64,000 bases of DNA from Limnohabitans sp. MMS-10A-178 (GTDB lineage Bacteria; Pseudomonadota; Gammaproteobacteria; Burkholderiales; Burkholderiaceae_C). The stretch lies in the NCBI RefSeq assembly GCF_003063375.1, contig NZ_NERY01000001.1, positions 1,054,001 to 1,118,000 on the forward strand. The letters run 5' to 3'. The position numbers were made by a program, and so were the translations under genes. Every line of letters begins with the position of its first letter. Positions within the stretch are counted from its first letter, which is position 1. The notes under the pieces are model-generated. The model searched no databases. It was not told where the DNA came from and saw only the letters and a program-made list of their open reading frames with translations. This document shows positions 9,061 through 19,555 of this stretch, piece after piece.

Positions 9061-9975
9061 TTAAAAAGGTGGCAGCCCCACCGCTGAGCCTGCACTTTCG
9101 ATGGTGGTTGCAAAGCCAATGCCAATAAAGGTTCGAGCCGAAGTTGGGTTCAAGATGGCGGTCACAATGCCAACCACTTCGCCCGATACATTGACCAAAG
9201 GCCCACCGGAGTTGCCTGGATTGGCGGCTGCATCAAATTGAATCAAGCCTGTGAGAACTTGAGTGCCATCAGGCGATTTGAATTGGCGATTGAGCCCCGA
9301 CACGACACCTGCAGAAACAGAAGGGCCAATGCCAAACGGAAAGCCAACAGCGACCACCATGTCACCAGGCAAAAGCTGTTGGCTGGAGCCCAGAATGGCG
9401 GGTTCAAGGTCGTCTGGAATTTTCTGTGGTTTGATCACTGCCAAGTCTTTGTCGGGCTGTACTGCCACAACAATGGCTTCAGCTTCGGTGCCATCAAAAA
9501 AAGTGACCTTCAATTTTTTGGCGCCCGCAATGACGTGAAAGTTGGTCAAGATAGTGCCATCGTCTTTGATGACCACGCCGGTGCCCACACCACTTTCTTT
9601 GTCTTGGTCTTTGTTTTTGGGATCGGTCACATACGATTGAACGTGCACCACAGCACCTTGCACCGATGCGGCCGCCCTGGCACTGGCCGATGGCAGCTCT
9701 TTGGTTTGAAGCGTGTGCAAAACGGCGCCATCGATGTCTTGTTGTGTGAGGGCTTTGGGTGTGCTTCGCTGTATGAGAAAAACTCCCATGACCACCAAGC
9801 TGAATACGACTCCAAGCAAGAAGATAGCCGCAAAATCCCACCTGAACTTAGAGCGCCAGGAGAGTGGCGTTGTGGCAGAGGGAAGTGAGGCGGGCATGTT
9901 TAGTTCCGCAGTGGTTTGCGGTATCGAAGCCCTAGCTTGCGGGCTTTTGCTAAAAACCGGCTCTCGTTTCATCAA
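9061..9975 (-). CDS. Membrane-anchored trypsin-like serine protease (HtrA/Deg-like) lacking a PDZ domain
   Basis: ILTNFHVIAGA (His), DKDLAVIK (Asp), GNSGGPL (Ser); one N-terminal TM helix; ends after the protease domain. Confidence 0.88.
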   Translation of the reverse strand: MMKREPVFSKSPQARASIPQTTAELNMPASLPSATTPLSWRSKFRWDFAAIFLLGVVFSLVVMGVFLIQRSTPKALTQQDIDGAVLHTLQTKELPSASARAAASVQGAVVHVQSYVTDPKNKDQDKESGVGTGVVIKDDGTILTNFHVIAGAKKLKVTFFDGTEAEAIVVAVQPDKDLAVIKPQKIPDDLEPAILGSSQQLLPGDMVVAVGFPFGIGPSVSAGVVSGLNRQFKSPDGTQVLTGLIQFDAAANPGNSGGPLVNVSGEVVGIVTAILNPTSARTFIGIGFATTIESAGSAVGLPPF

Positions 9976-10034
9976 ATAACCATAACATAAGCTTCAATGG
10001 TAAATTGGTGAAACTTGCGAAAAACTTGTTGGCT

Positions 10035-11132
10035 ATGCAATTTATACACACACACATGCTTTGGTCGCTTTTGCTCTTGCCGCTCTTGGTGGCGGGTTAT
10101 GTGTGGCTGTTAAAGCGCAAACGGCAGCAAGTGGTGGCTTTTTCTGGCGTTTCCTGGATCTTGCAAAACATGTCCTTGCCATCGCCTTGGCGGCGCCACG
10201 TGCCGCCAGCTTTGATTGCTTTGGCGGTAGCGCTCTTGTTATTGGCCAGTGCCAGACCGATGGCCCGCGTTACGTTGCCGGCCGACTACATGACTCTGAT
10301 TATGGCGATGGACGTTTCAAGAAGCATGTTGGCCGAGGATGTGGATCCCAGCCGCATCAAGGCTGCCCAAAAAGCAGCCAAAGAATTTTTGCAAGATTTA
10401 CCTAGCAATGTGCGGGTTGGTATTGTTTCTTTTGCGGGCAATGCTCAGGTTGTGCAACATGTTTCTCAAGACAAAGATGAACTTGTTGCCGCCATCGATC
10501 GGTTTCAATTGCAGCGCGGAACGGCCACGGGCAGTGGGCTTTTGTTGGCCTTGAACACTTTGCGACCAGAGGCAAAAATTGACTTAGAGGCTGCGCTTTA
10601 CAACCCCAATCCTTTTGGCTACAACCCCCAGGGCAATGCTGGGCAGTCAGGCGGTGCCCAGAGCCTAGATGCCAAACCCAAGCCTGCAGAGCGTCCTGCC
10701 GAACCGCCGGGTTCTTACAAGGGTGGCGCCATTGTGTTGCTAACCGATGGCCGCCGCACCACTGGCCCCGATCCCTTGAAGGCGGCCCAGATGGCAGCCG
10801 ATTTGGGAGTGAGAGTTTATACCGTGGGTTTTGGAACGCCCAATGGCTTTATTCCCGGCTACGAAGGCTATTCTTTTTTCACACAAGTAGACGAAGAAAG
10901 TTTAAAAGGAGTTGCCAAGATCACAGAGGCAGACTATTTCAAGGCTGGTTCGGCAGAAGATTTAAAGCAGGTTTACAAGCACCTCTCCACTCAATTCACG
11001 CTGGAAAAACGCGACACAGAAATTACAGCTTTGCTTTCTGGCTTGGCACTTCTGCTGGTTTTGCTTGCCATCTTTCTCTCGGCGCTGTGGTTCAAAATAG
11101 CGCCTCAAAATTCTTTTAAATCGGCAACGTAG
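10035..11132 (+). CDS. VWA domain membrane protein (BatA-like)
   Basis: MAMDVSRSM MIDAS motif; LLTDGRRTTGPDPLKAA; N- and C-terminal TM helices; ATG at 10035 preferred over TTG at 10005. Confidence 0.9.
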   Translation: MQFIHTHMLWSLLLLPLLVAGYVWLLKRKRQQVVAFSGVSWILQNMSLPSPWRRHVPPALIALAVALLLLASARPMARVTLPADYMTLIMAMDVSRSMLAEDVDPSRIKAAQKAAKEFLQDLPSNVRVGIVSFAGNAQVVQHVSQDKDELVAAIDRFQLQRGTATGSGLLLALNTLRPEAKIDLEAALYNPNPFGYNPQGNAGQSGGAQSLDAKPKPAERPAEPPGSYKGGAIVLLTDGRRTTGPDPLKAAQMAADLGVRVYTVGFGTPNGFIPGYEGYSFFTQVDEESLKGVAKITEADYFKAGSAEDLKQVYKHLSTQFTLEKRDTEITALLSGLALLLVLLAIFLSALWFKIAPQNSFKSAT

Positions 11133-11140
11133 GTTTCGCC

Positions 11141-11929
11141 ATGCTTGAAAACGGTATCTTGAAAATTGAATCAATGAAACATCGGTGCACTCCCGAAGAG
11201 TGGCAAGCCCGTGTCGATTTGGCGGCGTGCTACAGGTTGGTCGACATTTACGGAATGTCCGACATGATGGCCAACCATGTCTCTTGCAGTGTTCCCGGAG
11301 AAGAAGGTGCCTTCTTGATCAATGCCTACGGCATGATGTACGAAGAAATCACAGCTTCAAGCCTGATCAAAATTGACATTCACGGCAATATTTTGGACAA
11401 GCCAGACTTCGGTGACTTGAACTACGGCATCAACAAAGCCGGCTATGTCATACACAGTGCCATACATGAAGCCAGACCTGAAGTCAGTTGCGTCATTCAC
11501 ACTCACAGTTGGGCTTCTATGGCAGTGTCATCGCTTGAATGTGGCTTGCTGCCCTTGACGCAAACCGCCATGCGCTTTTTGAAAATTGCGTACCATGACT
11601 ATCAAGGTGTTGTGCTCAATCACGAAGAAAAAGCTTCGCTGCTCCAAGATTTGGGACAAGGCGAAGCTTTGATTTTGCGCAACCATGGTGCCTTGACAGT
11701 AGGCAAAAGTGTGGGCGAAGCCTTTAACTGGATGCACCGATTGGAGCTGGCGTGTCACTCGCAGTTGGCTGCCATGGCGTGCAATACACCTTTTGTGAAG
11801 GTGGCGCCAGAAGTGCTGGAAGAAACTTGGAACAACTACCAACCCAGCACCCGCAGGCCCTATGGTTTGATGGAGTGGCCTGCACTGCTGCGCAAACTAG
11901 ACCGCATGGATCCAAGCTATAAAACTTGA
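11141..11929 (+). CDS. Class II aldolase/adducin family protein
   Basis: HTHSWASMAVS metal-binding motif and LRNHGALTVGKSVGEAF. Confidence 0.9.
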   Translation: MLENGILKIESMKHRCTPEEWQARVDLAACYRLVDIYGMSDMMANHVSCSVPGEEGAFLINAYGMMYEEITASSLIKIDIHGNILDKPDFGDLNYGINKAGYVIHSAIHEARPEVSCVIHTHSWASMAVSSLECGLLPLTQTAMRFLKIAYHDYQGVVLNHEEKASLLQDLGQGEALILRNHGALTVGKSVGEAFNWMHRLELACHSQLAAMACNTPFVKVAPEVLEETWNNYQPSTRRPYGLMEWPALLRKLDRMDPSYKT

Positions 11930-11989
11930 TTGCGCAACAAGTTAGAAAAGAACGTCTCAGAACACTACAGAAATCAACAGAACACATCA

Positions 11990-12970
11990 ATGAAGATTTT
12001 GCTTTCTGAGTTGGCCTTGCGTGGCTTGTCTTCGCATATTGCGCGCGTCATGGCCGAAAGGCCCTTTGAGTGCGTGAGCTTCGAGCAAGCTGTGGCATTG
12101 GGTCGACGCGACTTTGACTGTGCTTTTGTTTCACGAGACGTCACTGGCTTGTCGACCAAACACGAACTGGCCCCCAGCCTCAAAGCTTGTTATCAAGTTT
12201 TAGATGAGTCGCCAAATTTACGTTGGGTTCACATTCACTCTGCGGGGGCAGATCGAGACATTTATGTGCGCCTTAAAGCAAAGGGTGTGCAGGTGGCAAC
12301 TTCCTCGGGAGCCAATTCCGAAGTGGTGGCCCAAACCGCCTTGGCAGGCTTGTTGGCTTTGTCGCGCAAATTTCCAGAGTTGGTTCATGCCATGCATCAG
12401 AAAAAATGGGCGCCGTTGCTAGGTTCCCAATTGCCGCCAGATTTGGCAGGGCAAACAGCGATGCTCGTGGGCTGGGGCCCTATTGCGCAAAGGGTTGCGC
12501 AGTTTTTGTCCATGTTGGGACTGCGCTTGAAAGTGGTTCGACAACAAGCCCATGCCAGTAACTCCCACCCCTCTGCTGCTGGCTCATCGCACATCGAAAT
12601 GTTGACTTACGAAACATTCGATGCTGCGCTGCCAAGCACCGACTGGGTTGTTTTGATGTGCCCCCTGACTGCCACCACCCGGGGTTTGTTCGATGCCCGC
12701 AGATTGGCTTTGCTGCCTAACAGCGCTGGCTTGGTCAATGTAGCGCGCGGTGAAGTGGTGGTTGAGAAGGATTTGATAGAAGCCCTGCAAACCGGCAATT
12801 TGGGCAGTGCGTATCTGGATGTTTTTGAGCACGAACCGCTACCCCCTGCATCTCCACTTTGGAGTTTGCCCAATGTGATCTTGACGCCGCACTCTGCGGG
12901 TTTTTCAAGTGGCAATGAAGCTCGGGTGAGCCAAATGTTTTTAGACAATCTGGCTACTTGGGCGAAATAA
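11990..12970 (+). CDS. D-2-hydroxyacid dehydrogenase (NAD-binding)
   Basis: LVNVARGEVVVEKDLIEAL, YLDVFEHEPLPPASPLW, TPHSAG motifs. Confidence 0.9.
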   Translation: MKILLSELALRGLSSHIARVMAERPFECVSFEQAVALGRRDFDCAFVSRDVTGLSTKHELAPSLKACYQVLDESPNLRWVHIHSAGADRDIYVRLKAKGVQVATSSGANSEVVAQTALAGLLALSRKFPELVHAMHQKKWAPLLGSQLPPDLAGQTAMLVGWGPIAQRVAQFLSMLGLRLKVVRQQAHASNSHPSAAGSSHIEMLTYETFDAALPSTDWVVLMCPLTATTRGLFDARRLALLPNSAGLVNVARGEVVVEKDLIEALQTGNLGSAYLDVFEHEPLPPASPLWSLPNVILTPHSAGFSSGNEARVSQMFLDNLATWAK

Positions 12971-13002
12971 GCAAAAAATACCGTGCTACAATCCAGAGCT
13001 TC

Positions 13003-13079
13003 GCGGCTGTAGCTCAGCTGGATAGAGTACTTGGCTACGAACCAAGGGGTCGTGGGTTCGATTCCTGCCAGCCGCACCA
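13003..13079 (+). tRNA. tRNA-Arg (anticodon ACG)
   Basis: Cloverleaf GCGGCTG...CAGCCGC A CCA; anticodon arm CTTGG-CTACGAA-CCAAG; GGTTCGATTCC T-loop. Confidence 0.95.
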
Positions 13080-13104
13080 GATTTCGATTTTTCGAGACTA
13101 GAAC

Positions 13105-13139
13105 ACAGCTTAGAGGCTTACGCCCCTAGGCTGTTTTTC
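13105..13139 (+). terminator. Rho-independent terminator after tRNA-Arg
   Basis: ACAGCTTAGAGGC / GCCCCTAGGCTGT stem followed by TTTTT. Confidence 0.7.
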
Positions 13140-13181
13140 TTTGTGCCAACCGGATCCAACGGAATTTCTTCAAACACGGCC

Positions 13182-13757
13182 ATGAGCAAAGCTTTCACGC
13201 GCGAAACAGACGCTGCAGACGACGATGGCGAAGATCCCAGCCTGCCGCCCCTGCCCGCGGGCACACGCAACTACATGACCCCGCAGGGCTACGCCAATTT
13301 GCGCGCAGAGCTCTTTAGCCTCATCGACGATGAACGCCCCAAGGTGGTCGAAATTGTGCATTGGGCCGCCAGCAATGGCGACCGCTCTGAAAATGGTGAT
13401 TACCTTTATGGCAAAAAAAGACTGCGCGAAATTGACCGGCGCATTCGCTTTTTGACCAAACGATTGGAAATTGCTGAAGTTACAGATCCAAGCGTGCATC
13501 ACGGCAGGTCCCAAGTTTTCTTTGGTGCCACCGTGACCTATGTTGAAGAAAACGGGGTAGAGCGCACAGTCACCATTCGGGGCATTGACGAGGCCGACAG
13601 TTTGAAGGGTGAGGTGAGTTGGGTATCGCCCATTGCACGCACCTTGCTTAAGTCGAGCACAGGTGATGTATTGAAGTTGGTCACACCGCAAGGCTGGCGC
13701 GAAATTGAGGTGCTCGATGTGACGTATCCAGCGCCTTCAAAGCCCTCAATTCCTTGA
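13182..13757 (+). CDS. greB: Transcription elongation factor GreB
   Basis: NYMTPQGYANLRAEL, SENGDYLYGKKRLREIDRRIRFL; GreA/GreB C-terminal domain. Confidence 0.93.
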   Translation: MSKAFTRETDAADDDGEDPSLPPLPAGTRNYMTPQGYANLRAELFSLIDDERPKVVEIVHWAASNGDRSENGDYLYGKKRLREIDRRIRFLTKRLEIAEVTDPSVHHGRSQVFFGATVTYVEENGVERTVTIRGIDEADSLKGEVSWVSPIARTLLKSSTGDVLKLVTPQGWREIEVLDVTYPAPSKPSIP

Positions 13758-13782
13758 AGAATATGCGCCCAAGAGCAGGACT

Positions 13783-16104
13783 TTATTTTTGATCTGAACT
13801 TTGGCCACGCACTCGGTGCGTGATGCGTTCAGCATTCAAAACTGCTGGTGTGCGCTTCAAGTTTTTGAGCACAGTTTCAAGATGGCTCAAATCACGCACA
13901 GAAATAATGAAAGTGTTTTCAGCAGCGTCTTGCGCACTGGCCTGTCCCATTTCAACGTGAATGATGTCAACCTCTGAGTCGGCCAGAGTGCCTGCCACGC
14001 GGGCCAACACACCTTTGGTGTTAACCACAGTAACTCTGATGCTGGTTTCAAAGTTGCGCATGATCTCATCTGACCATTCCACTCCAATGAAACGTTCACT
14101 GTCTTTTTGCTGAAGCTTCAAGCCCACGCTGCAGTCTGCTGAGTGAACGGCCAATCCTTCGCCGCGGCCTAAGTAGCCAATGATCTTGTCGCCTGGAAGA
14201 GGGCGGCAGCAGTGTGAATAAACCACCGAGGCGTTTTCAGTGCCATCCAGCAAGATGGCGCCTTGAGAAATGGTGTCGTTGGCCATGAAGCGTTCGCGGG
14301 TCATGAGCAGGGGATCGGGCTTCTCGCCCATCTCTGAGAGCAATGCAGCCATGCGTTTGGCCACAATGCTGGCAATGCGTTTGCCAAGCCCCACATCAAC
14401 CAAGAGATCGCTTCTGTTTCGGTTGCCCGTGAATCGCAAAACTTTTTCCCACACGGCTTGGTAGCGCGATGTATCGTCTGGCATTTTTTCAATGCCTTCG
14501 GCGCGCAAAGCTTGCGTGAGAAGTTTGAGCCCCAAGTCCATTGACTCACTGTGTGCCATGGTTTTGAGGTGGTGTCGAATTCTGGAGCGTGCCCGGCCCG
14601 TTCTGACAAAGCCAAGCCATGAGGGGTTGGGTGAAGACACAGGCGCTGTCATGACCTCCACCACGTCGCCATTTTTGAGCTCTGTGCGCAAAGGAACCTG
14701 CTGATTGTTGATTTTGGCAGCCACCAAATGATCGCCTAGATTGCTGTGAATCATGTAGGCAAAATCGACCACCGTAGCGCCGCGCGGTAGCGACATGATT
14801 TGGCTCTTGGGTGTGAACACATAAACTGCATCGGGAAACAAATCAACTTTGACGTGGTCCCAAAATTCAGATGCGTCGCGTGTTTCTTTTTGAATGTCTA
14901 GAAGGGACTGCAACCACTGCGTGCCCAAGCGCTCGGCTTCCATGCTGCTTGATTCTTTGTCTTTGTAAAGCCAGTGCGCTGCAACGCCCGATTCGGCCAC
15001 CACATTCATGGCTTCGGTGCGCATTTGAAACTCCACATTGACGCCCGAAGGGCCAACCAAAGTGGTGTGCAAAGACTGATAGCCATTGACTTTGCCAATG
15101 GCAATGTGATCTTTGAAGCGGCCTGGCACTGGCTTGTACATCTGATGCAAAATGCCCAGCGCCGTATAGCAATCAATGACCGACGGCACAATGAGTCGGA
15201 AGCCGTAGATGTCGGTCACCTGTGCAAAGCTGAGGTGCTTGCCATCCATTTTTTTGTAGATGGAATAGAGCGTTTTTTCGCGGCCAGAAATTTGAACCTC
15301 AATGCCTGCCTTGGAGAAGGTGGACTCCAGTTCTGCATGTACTTTTTGGATCAAATCACGGCGGCGATTTCGCGCTTTGGCCACCGCCTTTGACAGCACG
15401 GCATAGCGCCAAGGCTTGAGGTGCCTGAAGGCAAGTTCTTGCAACTCACGGTAGGTTTGATTCAAGCCCAAACGGTGCGCAATGGGGGCATAAATCTCGA
15501 TGGTTTCTGAAGAAATGCGGGCCCATTTTTCTCTAGGCATGTCATCCATGGTGCGCATGTTGTGCGTGCGATCGGCCAATTTGATCAAAATCACTCGAAC
15601 ATCTCGCGCCATGGCCAGCAACATTTTCCGGAAAGACTCAGCTTGATTTTCTTCTCGGGTGTTGAATTCCAATTTGTCCAATTTGGTCAGGCCATCGACC
15701 AATTCGGCCACGGGCGAACCAAACTTTTCAATCAGGTCAGACTTGGTCACGCCACAGTCTTCCATGACGTCGTGCATCAAGGCGGCCATTAACGCCTGCG
15801 CATCGAGTTTCCATTCAGTGCATTGGGTGGCCACTGCAATAGGGTGCGTGATGTAGGGCTGGCCATTTTTGCGAAGTTGGCCTAAGTGGGCTTCGTCTGC
15901 AACTCGGTAGGCTTTGCGCACCAACTCGATGTCGGATGCTGAGAGGTAGCTCAGTTGGGCAACCAAGGCTGCAAAGCTGGCCGCGGCGGCATTGGCAGCA
16001 CTGGCGCTGGGCATGCCAGGCTGAATGTTGTGGGCGTTGTCGCGCTTTCCGGGTATTGAAGTACTACCAGGCTTGTGAAAAATAGATGAAAAAGCTGCGC
16101 GCAT
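13783..16104 (-). CDS. spoT: Bifunctional (p)ppGpp synthetase/hydrolase (RelA/SpoT family)
   Basis: HD domain (HDVMEDCGV), synthetase domain (DIYGFRLIV), TGS and ACT domains; start codon uncertain. Confidence 0.95.
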   Translation of the reverse strand: MRAAFSSIFHKPGSTSIPGKRDNAHNIQPGMPSASAANAAAASFAALVAQLSYLSASDIELVRKAYRVADEAHLGQLRKNGQPYITHPIAVATQCTEWKLDAQALMAALMHDVMEDCGVTKSDLIEKFGSPVAELVDGLTKLDKLEFNTREENQAESFRKMLLAMARDVRVILIKLADRTHNMRTMDDMPREKWARISSETIEIYAPIAHRLGLNQTYRELQELAFRHLKPWRYAVLSKAVAKARNRRRDLIQKVHAELESTFSKAGIEVQISGREKTLYSIYKKMDGKHLSFAQVTDIYGFRLIVPSVIDCYTALGILHQMYKPVPGRFKDHIAIGKVNGYQSLHTTLVGPSGVNVEFQMRTEAMNVVAESGVAAHWLYKDKESSSMEAERLGTQWLQSLLDIQKETRDASEFWDHVKVDLFPDAVYVFTPKSQIMSLPRGATVVDFAYMIHSNLGDHLVAAKINNQQVPLRTELKNGDVVEVMTAPVSSPNPSWLGFVRTGRARSRIRHHLKTMAHSESMDLGLKLLTQALRAEGIEKMPDDTSRYQAVWEKVLRFTGNRNRSDLLVDVGLGKRIASIVAKRMAALLSEMGEKPDPLLMTRERFMANDTISQGAILLDGTENASVVYSHCCRPLPGDKIIGYLGRGEGLAVHSADCSVGLKLQQKDSERFIGVEWSDEIMRNFETSIRVTVVNTKGVLARVAGTLADSEVDIIHVEMGQASAQDAAENTFIISVRDLSHLETVLKNLKRTPAVLNAERITHRVRGQSSDQK

Positions 16105-16181
16105 GCCTTAAATGTAACGCGACTGAGACACCTTCTCATAGCCCTTAGGCAAGACCTGAATCCTGGGTCTCATTCAGGCAC

Positions 16182-16214
16182 AAAAAAAGCCCCAAGTTTG
16201 GAGACCTTGGGGCT
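16182..16214 (-). terminator. Terminator downstream of rpoZ
   Basis: AGCCCCAAG/CTTGGGGCT stem with T-run on the minus strand. Confidence 0.75.
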
Positions 16215-16256
16215 GATTTTTTGACCAAGCCCTGAAGGGTTGGTGTGATGTAGAAA

Positions 16257-16457
16257 TTAGTTTACTTTTTTGAGCATTTCCAGGCCAACTTTGCCAGCAG
16301 CAATTTCGCGCAAAGCGGTAACACCTGGCTTGTTTTTGCTCTCGACGCGGGGAGTGTGGCCCTGGCTCAGCATGCGGGCGCGGTACGTGGCGGCCAAAAC
16401 CAATTGGAAGCGGTTAGGGATTTGCTCGAGGCAGTCTTCAACAGTGATGCGGGCCAT
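16257..16457 (-). CDS. rpoZ: DNA-directed RNA polymerase subunit omega
   Basis: [33 protein letters not shown]; between gmk and spoT. Confidence 0.97.
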   Translation of the reverse strand: MARITVEDCLEQIPNRFQLVLAATYRARMLSQGHTPRVESKNKPGVTALREIAAGKVGLEMLKKVN

Positions 16458-16476
16458 GACGGTCTCCGGTAAAAAT

Positions 16477-17097
16477 TCAGGTGATATGGAGGGATTCGAA
16501 AGTTTCGGCACGGGCTCGGTGCTGGGCTGCATATTTCAGTCGCTGAGCGTGCACGATGGCCTTGAGATCAAACAAGGCGCGATCGAAAACTTCGTTGATT
16601 ATAACGAAGTCGAATTCTTTGACCTGAGCCAGCTCAATGGCCGCATTTTGCAAGCGCAGTTCGATGGTTTTGGAGCTGTCTTCACCGCGGCGCTCCAAAC
16701 GGCTGCGCAACTCTTCCCAGCTGGGGGGGAGGATGAAGATCAAAATGGCATTGCCAAAGACCTTTTGGATCTGAATAGCACCTTGATAGTCAATTTCAAG
16801 GATGACGTCAGAGCCCTGTGTCATGCGCTCTTCGAGCATTTTCTTGGAAGTGCCGTATCGATGGCCGTGCACATGGGCCCATTCGACAAAGGCATCGCCA
16901 GCCACCATGGCATCAAATTCTTGTTCGGAGACAAAAAAGTACTCCCGGCCATGTTTTTCTTGACCCCGAGGTGCTCGGGTGGTGTGAGACACCGAAGGCA
17001 AAACGCGGGAATCTAGTTCCATGAGGGCCTTGACCAGGCTGGACTTGCCCGCTCCGCTGGGGGCGGCTACAACGTAGAGGTTTCCAGGATATTCCAT
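16477..17097 (-). CDS. gmk: Guanylate kinase
   Basis: [15 protein letters not shown]-loop; [20 protein letters not shown]. Confidence 0.97.
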   Translation of the reverse strand: MEYPGNLYVVAAPSGAGKSSLVKALMELDSRVLPSVSHTTRAPRGQEKHGREYFFVSEQEFDAMVAGDAFVEWAHVHGHRYGTSKKMLEERMTQGSDVILEIDYQGAIQIQKVFGNAILIFILPPSWEELRSRLERRGEDSSKTIELRLQNAAIELAQVKEFDFVIINEVFDRALFDLKAIVHAQRLKYAAQHRARAETFESLHIT

Positions 17098-17146
17098 GGC
17101 AAGGAGTGTAATGGTGTCCGGGGCTTATTGAGAGGTGGCAGGCCAC

Positions 17147-18064
17147 TTATTCGATGTTTTGCACCTGCTCACGCATTTGTTCGATGAGCACCTTCATCTC
17201 AACCGAGATGTTGGTGAGTTCGAGGGCCGCCGATTTAGAGCCCAAGGTGTTGGCCTCGCGGTGGAGCTCTTGAATGAGAAAGTCGAGGCGTTTGCCAATG
17301 TCACCACCTTTTTTGACCAGGCGGCTGATTTCGTCTAAGTGGGACGCCAAACGAGTGAGTTCTTCGGCCACATCAATGCGAATGGCAAAGGCCGTGGCTT
17401 CTGTGAGCGCGCGGTCTTTGGCCACATCTGACGAAACAGTGCCTTCTGACAAGGCCATGGCTTCGTTCCAACGGTCAATGAAGCGTTGGCGCTGCTGCTC
17501 GACCAATTGGGGCAGCAGGGGGCCAGCTTTGGCTGCCAATTGACGCAATTGGTCAACACGGTCTTGCAGCATGTCGGCCAATCGAGCGCCTTCTCTGGCG
17601 CGTGCGTCTTTGAGAGCTTTTACAGCTTGGGTGACCAAAGGCATGAGATCGGCTTCGTTCAGGCCCGTACCAGACTTTTCGTGAGAAGCCAGTTTGATGA
17701 CATCCGATACGCTGAGGTCGCGAGCACCTGGCAGCCAACTCTGAATTTTGTTTTGGAGGCTGAGCAGTTTTTGGAGCGTGCCAATGGACGGGTCGGCAAG
17801 GTCGGTATCTTGGTTGCTGTGGTAAACGGCACGAACCTCCACCTTGCCGCGCTTGATGTGTTGGGTGATGTGCTCCCGAAGCGCGGGTTCGGTGTGGCGC
17901 AACTCGTCGGGCAGGCGAAAACTCAGATCTAAAAAGCGGCTGTTGACCGATCGAATTTCCAAGCCAAAACGGACCGATGTGGAGGCCGAGGCATGGGTGC
18001 TGGCTTCTTCGGTAGATGGGCTGGATTGCACACTGGCATACCCGGTCATACTGTAAACTGGCAT
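17147..18064 (-). CDS. YicC family protein
   Basis: MTGYASV N-terminus and C-terminal EANTLGSKSAALELTNISVEMKVLIEQMREQVQNIE. Confidence 0.95.
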   Translation of the reverse strand: MPVYSMTGYASVQSSPSTEEASTHASASTSVRFGLEIRSVNSRFLDLSFRLPDELRHTEPALREHITQHIKRGKVEVRAVYHSNQDTDLADPSIGTLQKLLSLQNKIQSWLPGARDLSVSDVIKLASHEKSGTGLNEADLMPLVTQAVKALKDARAREGARLADMLQDRVDQLRQLAAKAGPLLPQLVEQQRQRFIDRWNEAMALSEGTVSSDVAKDRALTEATAFAIRIDVAEELTRLASHLDEISRLVKKGGDIGKRLDFLIQELHREANTLGSKSAALELTNISVEMKVLIEQMREQVQNIE

Positions 18065-18189
18065 TGATTCTTTCTAGGGAAATCTAGGGAAAGGCAGTCA
18101 AGCACTGCTGATCTGTTGGGGGCTTGGCCTCTGTGCAAAAGCCTGTGTCCAATTGAGCCCATTATCTCAAACTTAAACATTGCCTCACC

Positions 18190-18948
18190 ATGACCACCAC
18201 CACCACACCATTTAAACGCGCTCACGAGCGCCAGCATGATCAATTGCGAGCTGTGCGAATTACGCGTGGCTTCACTGTGCATGCAGAAGGCTCAGTGCTC
18301 ATTGAGTTTGGCGATACCCGTGTTTTGTGCACGGCTTCGGTAGAGGAGAAAGTGCCGGGACACAAAAAGGGCAGCGGCGAAGGTTGGGTTACGGCAGAGT
18401 ATGGCATGTTGCCCCGAGCAACGCACACACGCGGCGATCGGGAAGCTGCGCGCGGCAAACAGAGCGGCCGAACGCAAGAAATTCAGCGCCTCATTGGCCG
18501 CTCAATGCGTGCCGTGTTCGATTTGAAAAAACTGGGCGAGCGAACCATCCATCTCGATTGTGATGTGCTTCAAGCAGATGGCGGTACGCGCACGGCCAGC
18601 ATCACTGGTGCTTTTGTGGCGGCACAAGATGCAGTCGAATGGCTCATGCACCAGGGCAAATTAACCGAGTCACCTATTTTGGATTCGGTGGCAGCCATTT
18701 CGGTGGGCTTGAAAGACGGCACTGCTTTGCTCGATTTAGATTACAACGAAGACTCTTCTTGCGACACCGACATGAATGTGGTCATGACGGGTGCTGGCAA
18801 CTTTGTGGAAGTACAGGGCACCGCAGAAGGCGTGGCCTTTACGCGCAAAGAAATGGACAGCTTGTTGGCATTGGCAGAAAAAGGCATTGCCCAATTGGTG
18901 CAATTGCAAACTCAATCACGCCAAACGCACATCCACGCCGGAGCTTGA
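18190..18948 (+). CDS. rph: Ribonuclease PH
   Basis: [43 protein letters not shown] motifs. Confidence 0.96.
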   Translation: MTTTTTPFKRAHERQHDQLRAVRITRGFTVHAEGSVLIEFGDTRVLCTASVEEKVPGHKKGSGEGWVTAEYGMLPRATHTRGDREAARGKQSGRTQEIQRLIGRSMRAVFDLKKLGERTIHLDCDVLQADGGTRTASITGAFVAAQDAVEWLMHQGKLTESPILDSVAAISVGLKDGTALLDLDYNEDSSCDTDMNVVMTGAGNFVEVQGTAEGVAFTRKEMDSLLALAEKGIAQLVQLQTQSRQTHIHAGA

Positions 18949-18952
18949 TCTC

Positions 18953-19555
18953 ATGAAGATGGTTTTGGCGTCTAACAACGCTGGCAAATTGGCCGAATTG
19001 CAAACCATGTTTGGTGCGCTCAATGTGCAACTGGTGAGGCAGTCAGAGCTGAATATTTCGGAAGCCGAAGAGCCCTACAAAACGTTTGTTGAAAATGCCT
19101 TGGCCAAAGCACGCCATGCCGCTGCGCACAGTGGTTTGCCGGCAGTAGCCGACGATGCCGGTTTGTGCATTGATGCCTTTGGCGGTCTGCCAGGTGTTGA
19201 CACGGCTTACTACTGCACACAGTTTGGCTACGAAAAATCGGATGCCAACAATGTGCGTGCCGTGCTTGAGCAAATGGCGTCTGTTGACAATCGGCGTGCG
19301 GCCATGGTGAGCACCTTGGTGGCTGTGAGGTCTGCATTTGACCCCGAGCCCTTGATTGCTGTCGGTCGTGTGGTAGTTGATATTGCGCGAGAGCCTATAG
19401 GCACCAATGGCTTCGGCTTCGACCCTGTTTTGTTTTTGCCAGAGTTTGGACAAACTTTTGCGCAGTTGCCGGTTGACGTGAAAAACGCCAACAGCCATCG
19501 CGGTCGGTCTTCTTTGGCCATGGTGGCCCTGATGCGCGAACGCTGGGGTCTTTGA
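18953..19555 (+). CDS. rdgB: XTP/dITP diphosphatase (RdgB/HAM1)
   Basis: MKMVLASNNAGKLAEL, AVADDAGLCIDAFGGLPGV, NGFGFDPVLFLPE. Confidence 0.95.
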   Translation: MKMVLASNNAGKLAELQTMFGALNVQLVRQSELNISEAEEPYKTFVENALAKARHAAAHSGLPAVADDAGLCIDAFGGLPGVDTAYYCTQFGYEKSDANNVRAVLEQMASVDNRRAAMVSTLVAVRSAFDPEPLIAVGRVVVDIAREPIGTNGFGFDPVLFLPEFGQTFAQLPVDVKNANSHRGRSSLAMVALMRERWGL

